64,000 nt of DNA from Aurantimonas coralicida_A (GTDB lineage Bacteria; Pseudomonadota; Alphaproteobacteria; Rhizobiales; Rhizobiaceae). Both the position numbers and the translations under genes were made by a program. Below the pieces are notes generated by a model, which saw nothing but the letters and a program-made list of their open reading frames with translations, made no database searches and was not told the DNA's origin. This document shows, piece after piece, positions 59,419 to 64,000 of the stretch (its first letter is position 1; every line of letters starts with the position of its first letter). Where the stretch lies: the NCBI RefSeq assembly GCF_036016755.1, contig NZ_JAYXIH010000003.1, positions 1 through 64,000 on the forward strand. Direction: 5' to 3'.

Positions 59419-60672
59419 TCAGTGCGCGACGGCGGCGGCTGCCGCCTCGTCGATGAAGCGGCCTGTCTCGAAGCGGTCGAGGCTGAAGGCGGCGTTGATC
59501 CTGTGCGGCTCGTCACGGGCGATGGTGTGGGCGAAAACGTGGCCGGAGCCGGGCGTCGCCTTGAAGCCGCCGGTACCCCAGCCGCAATTGACGTAGAGCC
59601 CTTTTACCGGCGTCTTCGACAGGATCGGCGAGCGGTCGGGCGTCACGTCGACGATGCCGCCCCAGGAACGCAGCATGCGCATGCGGCGGAACATCGGAAA
59701 CATCTCCGAAATCGCGTCCACCGTATGGTTGAGGATGTGCAGGCTGCCGGTCTGCGAATAGGACGGATACTGGTCGGTGCCGGCGCCGATGACGAGTTCG
59801 CCCTTGTCGGATTGTGAGACATAGGCGTGGACGGTGTTCGACATGACCACGCAGGGAAAGCAGGGCTTGACCGGTTCCGACACCAGCGCCTGCAGCGGAA
59901 AGCTCTCGATCGGCATCCGGACGCCGGCCATGTCCATGACCACCGAGGTGTTGCCGGCCGCGACGACGCCGATCTTCCTTGCGCCGATGAAGCCGCGTGT
60001 GGTCTCGACGCCGGCCACGGATCCGTCGGCGCTACGCCTTATGCCGGTGACGGCGGTATTCTGGATGACGTGGATACCGCGCGCCGACGCCGCCCGTGCA
60101 TAGCCCCAGGCGACAGCATCATGGCGAGCGGTGCCGCCGCGCCGCTGCAGCGCGCCGCCCACCACCGGGTAGCGCGTGTCCCTCGAGATATTCAGCGGCG
60201 GGCAGTACGCCTTGCACTCTTCCGGCGTCAGCCACTCGTTGTCGACGCCGTTCAACCGGTTGGAGTGGACATGGCGCTTGGCGACCTGCACGTCGTGGAC
60301 ATTGTGCGACAGCATCAGGACGCCGCGCGGGGAAAACATGACGTTGTAGTTGAGGTCCTGGCTCAGCCCTTCCCACAGCTTGACCGCATGGTCGTACATG
60401 GCGGCCGACTCGTCGTAGAGATAATTGGAGCGGATGATCGTGGTGTTGCGGCCGGTATTGCCGCCGCCGAGCCAGCCCTTCTCGATCACCGCGATATCGG
60501 TGATGCCGTGTTCCTTGGCGAGATAGTAGGCAGTGGCGAGGCCGTGGCCGCCGGCCCCGACGATGACGACCTCGTATTGGCGGCGCGGCTCGGGCGATGC
60601 CCACTGCTCACCCCAACCGGAATGGCCGCGCATCGCCTCGCGCGCAATGGCAAAGGCCGAAAATTTCCGCAT
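59419..60672 (-). CDS. soxB: Sarcosine oxidase, beta subunit
   Basis: A 417-residue flavoprotein of the D-amino-acid-oxidase fold. The FAD motif VIVGAGGHGLATAYYLA lies at about residue 38, NTGRNTTIIRSNYL follows, and RHDAVAWGYARAA contains the His that carries covalent FMN in known heterotetrameric enzymes. The C-terminus has NCGWGTGGFKATPGSG. This subunit oxidises sarcosine. First gene of the soxBDAG unit; its promoter should lie in 60673-60914. Confidence 0.96.
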   Translation of the reverse strand: MRKFSAFAIAREAMRGHSGWGEQWASPEPRRQYEVVIVGAGGHGLATAYYLAKEHGITDIAVIEKGWLGGGNTGRNTTIIRSNYLYDESAAMYDHAVKLWEGLSQDLNYNVMFSPRGVLMLSHNVHDVQVAKRHVHSNRLNGVDNEWLTPEECKAYCPPLNISRDTRYPVVGGALQRRGGTARHDAVAWGYARAASARGIHVIQNTAVTGIRRSADGSVAGVETTRGFIGARKIGVVAAGNTSVVMDMAGVRMPIESFPLQALVSEPVKPCFPCVVMSNTVHAYVSQSDKGELVIGAGTDQYPSYSQTGSLHILNHTVDAISEMFPMFRRMRMLRSWGGIVDVTPDRSPILSKTPVKGLYVNCGWGTGGFKATPGSGHVFAHTIARDEPHRINAAFSLDRFETGRFIDEAAAAAVAH

Positions 60673-60914
60673 CTTTCGCCTCGCGTCCTAAAACCTGGCG
60701 TCATTCGACGACGGCTCGCTCTGATGTAGCGCTCCGCCGCCGCCTCCGGCAACCCGCCCCGACCCTGGACCTTCAGCGGTCATCGCGTCTTCATCGATGT
60801 TTACCGAGGATGGGGCGTCACCATGCTCGAATCGCGACAACCGGTGACGCACAGTCGAAGCAGGTACGGCACACTGCGCCCGCCTGCTTCGACCATTCAA
60901 ACTGCGTTTCCGGA

Positions 60915-61823
60915 TTAGACCCGGCTGGCGATATGCAATCCTCTTGGGCGCCCGAGGAGACCTCCGAGTGCGCCCACGATCAGACCGAGAGCCAAGGCGA
61001 CGAATGCCGCGAACGAGGCGGCGGCCACTGCGCGGGCCGCCGCATCAGCGGCGACCCGGGCCTCCCGCTTGGCGCTGTCGTAAGTCTGCTGGAGTTGCTG
61101 AAGCCGCTGTTCCGCCTCTGCCAGCGGGACTCCCGCCTGTTGCGCGATGGCCCGGCTCGCGGCCTGACGCTGGTCTTGAGTCGCTTGCTCGCCAAGGCCG
61201 GTGAGAACGGTTGCGACCATTGTCGCGCTATCCGGCGCAACCGGCGTCGGCTCGACTGCGGCCGGCAGCCCCTCACCCTCTCCGGCTGGCTCGATCGTGG
61301 CCGGCGGCACAGCGCCGGCACGCGGGCGCAACGCCTCGTCCGCCGCGCGGTTCAACGATCTGTCGGACATCGTATCAGGAGACAGCGCGGACGACGCCTG
61401 CGCCAAACCCTGGATCGAGCCACCGATCGCACCGAAGGCGGCACCGAGGACGGCCGAGGCGCCGCTGGTCAACAAAAAGACGACCAGAAGCGTCGACGTC
61501 GCCCAGGTGACAACGCCATGGAGGATCGCATCGGTTTTGGACGAGCTGCCGGCAAGTCGGCCGGCGGCATAGGCACCGACGAAGAGGCCGGTCAGCACGA
61601 CGGCGACGGTCCACAGGCCGCCGACGGATGCAAACGTGTTGCCGTCGAAGCTCTCCGCTCCGTTCGGATCGATGGTGGCAAGGCCGATGCCGAGCCCGAG
61701 CAAGCCCAGCATGAATTGGATGGCGAGGGCCAACAACGCACCGGCGATGATCGCGCCCCAGGATATCCGCCTGAGGCCGTCCGTCGCGACGACCGCCGCG
61801 CGCTCCCGTCTGATCTCGTTCAT
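60915..61823 (-). CDS. Unknown inner-membrane protein
   Basis: A 302-residue protein from the ATG at 61823 with AGGAGG upstream. Three or four helices occupy the first 150 residues (RRISWGAIIAGALLALAIQF, VGGLWTVAVVLTGLFVGAYA, VTWATSTLLVVFLLTSGA), then a helical, Ala/Gln-rich soluble region (QQAGVPLAEAEQRLQQLQ, likely coiled coil) and one last helix with LIVGALGGLLGRPR. Similar proteins are common in rhizobia but have no known role. Between the sox operon and rpsU. Confidence 0.75.
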   Translation of the reverse strand: MNEIRRERAAVVATDGLRRISWGAIIAGALLALAIQFMLGLLGLGIGLATIDPNGAESFDGNTFASVGGLWTVAVVLTGLFVGAYAAGRLAGSSSKTDAILHGVVTWATSTLLVVFLLTSGASAVLGAAFGAIGGSIQGLAQASSALSPDTMSDRSLNRAADEALRPRAGAVPPATIEPAGEGEGLPAAVEPTPVAPDSATMVATVLTGLGEQATQDQRQAASRAIAQQAGVPLAEAEQRLQQLQQTYDSAKREARVAADAAARAVAAASFAAFVALALGLIVGALGGLLGRPRGLHIASRV

Positions 61824-62113
61824 GTGTTGAATAGCCTCCTGCCAGTGTCTCGCGCGACCGCGCCCCGCTGCCGGGCAGCCGTCGCGCGACACCCTATCAT
61901 CGAATGCGCGTGAAACCGCGCGGCGGCGGCAAGGTTCCCTTCCCCACCCGCTCGCATCGATATGCTCACGACCGCGGCGAGCACCGGACCTTGTGGCCCC
62001 TTCCCAGTCCCTCGACAAAGTCCTTCCAACCTGCTATGGGCCTGCCGGATTTCGCGGAATTGCTTCCAAGTTATCGATCTATTGTTCAAACTACCGCCCA
62101 CCACACGTCAGAA

Positions 62114-62350
62114 ATGGAACATCCAGTGCTGGTATCTGTCCGCGACAACAACGTCGACCAGGCTCTCCGTGCCCTCAAGAAGAAAATGCAACGCGAGGGA
62201 ATCTTTCGCGAAATGAAAATGCGCAATTTCTTCGAAAAACCCTCGGAGAAGCGGGCCCGGGAAAAGGCCGAGGCGGTCCGCCGCGCCCGCAAGCTGGCGC
62301 GCAAGCAGGCCCAGCGCGAAGGTCTGGCGAGCGGCGGCCGCAGTCACTAG
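62114..62350 (+). CDS. rpsU: 30S ribosomal protein S21
   Basis: A 78-residue, very basic protein. VRDNNVDQALRALKKKMQR and FREMKMRNFFEKPSEKRARE are conserved S21 sequence; the C-terminus is Arg/Lys/Ala-rich. The start at 62114 (MEHPVLVSVRDN) is slightly longer than some homologues. S21 joins the small subunit late and is needed for initiation. The frame is open far upstream, but that sequence is not protein-like. Confidence 0.95.
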   Translation: MEHPVLVSVRDNNVDQALRALKKKMQREGIFREMKMRNFFEKPSEKRAREKAEAVRRARKLARKQAQREGLASGGRSH

Positions 62351-62409
62351 GGCATCGGCGACAATAGCGGCGCGCTGCGCCATTCTTTCGGCGATTTGAG
62401 GTTGTAACG

Positions 62410-62442
62410 GAGGCGGTCGAGGCGCGAGTCTGCCGCCTCTTT
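62410..62442 (+). terminator. Rho-independent terminator candidate of rpsU
   Basis: GAGGCGG and CCGCCTC form a perfect 7-bp stem around a 16-base loop, followed by TTTGCG, 60 bases after the rpsU stop. Confidence 0.5.
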
Positions 62443-62549
62443 GCGTATGGGTCAGCAAGAGTCCATAAGATCAATCCGGGCCATGCGGTCCGGGCCGGTC
62501 AGATGGCCGATGACCGGCCTGATTCGTCTCTCGAGGGAATAATTCATCG

Positions 62550-63464
62550 ATGCCGCAGCCTCTGAGCCTTGTCACCCGTGCGTTCGCACGCGGTCCGATT
62601 ACACGCCCCACGGTGATCGAACCGGGGGGGCGAGTCGCAAAAACAACTTGGCGCACCGCTGCGGTGCTCGGCCTGATGACGGTTCTCGCTGCGTGCCAGT
62701 CGACATCGGACGGACCGGCCGTCACGGCGATCGCCCTCGATCAAAATCAGGGGCTTGACCAGAACATCGCCTCGCTGACCCAGACCGTCAGTGCCAATCC
62801 CCGCGATCCGGAAGCCCTCAACGTTCGGGGTACGGCCTATGGGCGCGCCGGCAAATACGACGCCGCGATCCAGGATTTCACGACCGCCCTCCAGCTCGAC
62901 CCGAATTTCTATCAGGCCTACGCCAACCGCGCGCTCGTCTACCGCCAGATCAACCAGCAGGCGAAGGCCGTCCAGGACTACAGCGCGGCACTCCAGATCA
63001 ATCCGAATTACGATTCGGCTTATATCGGACGCGGCAACGTCTACCGGGTCGCCGGCCGCAATCGTGAGGCGCTCATCGATTTCCAGCGGGCGATCGACCT
63101 GAACACCACCGATCCGCGCGCCTATCACAACCGCGGCCTGCTCTATCAAATCGACGGCCAGCACAAACAGGCGATCGAGGATTTTTCGACGGCGATTTCG
63201 TTGCAGGCCACAGCGCCCGAGCCCTATTCCGGGCGCGGCGTCTCCTATCTCGCGCTCGGCGACGAGGAAAACGCCTTCACCGATTTCAACACGGCGCTGA
63301 AGCTCGACGACAAGAAGGCCGAGTACTGGACCAACCAGGCGCTGGTCTACGAACGCAAAGGCGACCGTGGACGGGCCTTAAAGTCCTATTCCCGTGCCGC
63401 GCAGCTCGATCCGAAATACCAGCCGGCCAAGGACGGCATGGCGCGCACCAGAGGCGGCGCCTGA
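62550..63464 (+). CDS. TPR-repeat lipoprotein
   Basis: A 304-residue protein. After a 28-residue lead, the signal sequence TTWRTAAVLGLMTVLAAC ends in a lipobox (Cys49). At least six tetratricopeptide repeats follow from about residue 80 (RGTAYGRAGKYDAAIQDFTT, NRALVYRQINQQAKAVQDYS, NRGLLYQIDGQHKQAIEDFS, NQALVYERKGDRGRALKSYS). It resembles NlpI-like periplasmic TPR lipoproteins that scaffold cell-wall enzymes. The start ATG 62550 is taken; the true start may lie nearer the signal sequence. Confidence 0.88.
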   Translation: MPQPLSLVTRAFARGPITRPTVIEPGGRVAKTTWRTAAVLGLMTVLAACQSTSDGPAVTAIALDQNQGLDQNIASLTQTVSANPRDPEALNVRGTAYGRAGKYDAAIQDFTTALQLDPNFYQAYANRALVYRQINQQAKAVQDYSAALQINPNYDSAYIGRGNVYRVAGRNREALIDFQRAIDLNTTDPRAYHNRGLLYQIDGQHKQAIEDFSTAISLQATAPEPYSGRGVSYLALGDEENAFTDFNTALKLDDKKAEYWTNQALVYERKGDRGRALKSYSRAAQLDPKYQPAKDGMARTRGGA

Positions 63465-63568
63465 GCCGGATGGGCAACGCCGGCTCGCCGCCCAGCCCGC
63501 TCAGAGCGGCTGGCCGCACGTTTACGCGACAACCTCTGGGGCGTCCGAGGCATCGTCCGGAGGACCGG

Positions 63569-64000
63569 TCAGCGGTCGTCGAGGGCCATCGCCTCTCGCA
63601 GCACCTTGACGTGCTCCGGGCCGTGACCCGAGCGATAAGCGTCGGCGATCTCGCCGGACAGGAGTTCGGCCTCGACGTCGCAGTCCCAATAGAGGGTGTG
63701 GGTAAAGAAGCGGGTAGCGCCCGGGAACACCGGGTTCGGCCGGCGTATCCGCACGGGACGATCGCGGATGCCGAGGCCCATGCCGGGTTCCGCCTGACTT
63801 CCCTCCGCCGCCGGCTTGCCCTGTACCGGACCCGATACGATGTCGCCCCGCCATACCCGGAACGGCGAATGACGGTCGTAGATGTTCGTCCAGCGCGTGG
63901 CGGCGAACATGGCCGCGTGGTGAGGAAGACCGTCAGGCGCAACTTTTGCCACATTTCTCGCATGCGCGCCGTCGTCGCCTGGTTGGTATCGAAAATCGCA
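63569..64000 (-). CDS. C-terminal part of an unknown protein, cut by the right edge
   Basis: The frame is open to the window end, so the gene starts outside; a GTG at 63952 is in frame but the protein-like sequence continues upstream of it (FRYQPGDDGAHARN). Recognisable stretches are AATRWTNIYDRHSPFRVWRG, PNPVFPGATRFFTHTLYWD and EIADAYRSGHGPEHVKVLRE. The look is that of the end of a larger cytoplasmic or membrane enzyme, perhaps hydrolase-like, but I do not recognise a family. Confidence 0.55.
   Translation of the reverse strand, partial: CDFRYQPGDDGAHARNVAKVAPDGLPHHAAMFAATRWTNIYDRHSPFRVWRGDIVSGPVQGKPAAEGSQAEPGMGLGIRDRPVRIRRPNPVFPGATRFFTHTLYWDCDVEAELLSGEIADAYRSGHGPEHVKVLREAMALDDR

Overview
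The window is a chromosomal stretch of a GC-rich alphaproteobacterium, most likely Hyphomicrobiales (rhizobial lineage). Pointers are two HWE/HisKA_2-type histidine kinases, an Omp25/31-like beta-barrel protein with the usual ...YRFN end, heterotetrameric sarcosine oxidase, a seven-gene Mrp/Pha antiporter operon, PQQ genes, a split methylmalonyl-CoA mutase, and heavy use of ATGA/GTGA stop-start overlaps. The species cannot be named from the sequence. No rRNA, tRNA, CRISPR array, prophage or intact insertion sequence was seen.

Layout. 1-9.1 kb: edge of an unknown gene and a lone sensory domain, the pyrimidine-reduction genes preT-preA with a paired-repeat operator candidate, a CHASE histidine kinase, a copper-type trio (small Cys-rich secreted protein, SCO, BNR-repeat protein), an SDR and a DUF423 protein. 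9.2-15.2 kb: the Mrp cation/proton antiporter operon mnhABCDEFG on the minus strand, every junction overlapping or nearly so. 15.6-26.1 kb: oligopeptidase B, a cytochrome c'/diheme cytochrome c pair, superoxide dismutase, a class IV aminotransferase, PilZ, haloacid dehalogenase, L,D-transpeptidase, TM2 and HerA-like ATPase genes. 26.3-36.4 kb: a second HWE kinase, methylmalonyl-CoA mutase mutA-mutB behind a structured leader, a MazE/Doc/CorA unit joined by 4-nt overlaps, then a lower-GC block with a GGDEF-EAL protein and a FeeM/LuxI-like N-acyl synthase. 36.4-40.9 kb: pqqABCDE, including the 25-residue pqqA, then the mutase chaperone meaB. 41-45.6 kb: a NYN-domain protein, a strikingly AT-rich pair of unknown genes, an asparaginase with an odd tail, DUF3750 and a HigBA toxin-antitoxin module. 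45.7-52.5 kb: pcaD-pcaB, a PfkB sugar kinase, an outer-membrane barrel protein, cytochrome c, class I aldolase and a tail-anchored unknown. 53.2-55.4 kb: a chemoreceptor and, beyond a single N, the orphan 3' end of a second chemoreceptor. 55.4-64 kb: soxBDAG sarcosine oxidase, a membrane protein, ribosomal protein S21, a TPR lipoprotein and a gene cut by the right edge.

How it fits together. Several genes serve C1, amine and short-chain acid metabolism: sarcosine oxidase demethylates sarcosine, MutAB with MeaB converts methylmalonyl-CoA to succinyl-CoA, PQQ is the cofactor of periplasmic dehydrogenases whose electrons go to c-type cytochromes, and PreTA and PcaDB handle pyrimidines and aromatic-derived lactones. 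The most notable points are an intrinsic terminator lying between pqqA and the body of pqqB, inside the first codons of pqqB; the AT-rich two-gene island at about 41.9-43.1 kb; the orphan acyl-signal synthase; the mutAB leader; and an apparent assembly collapse at position 55185.
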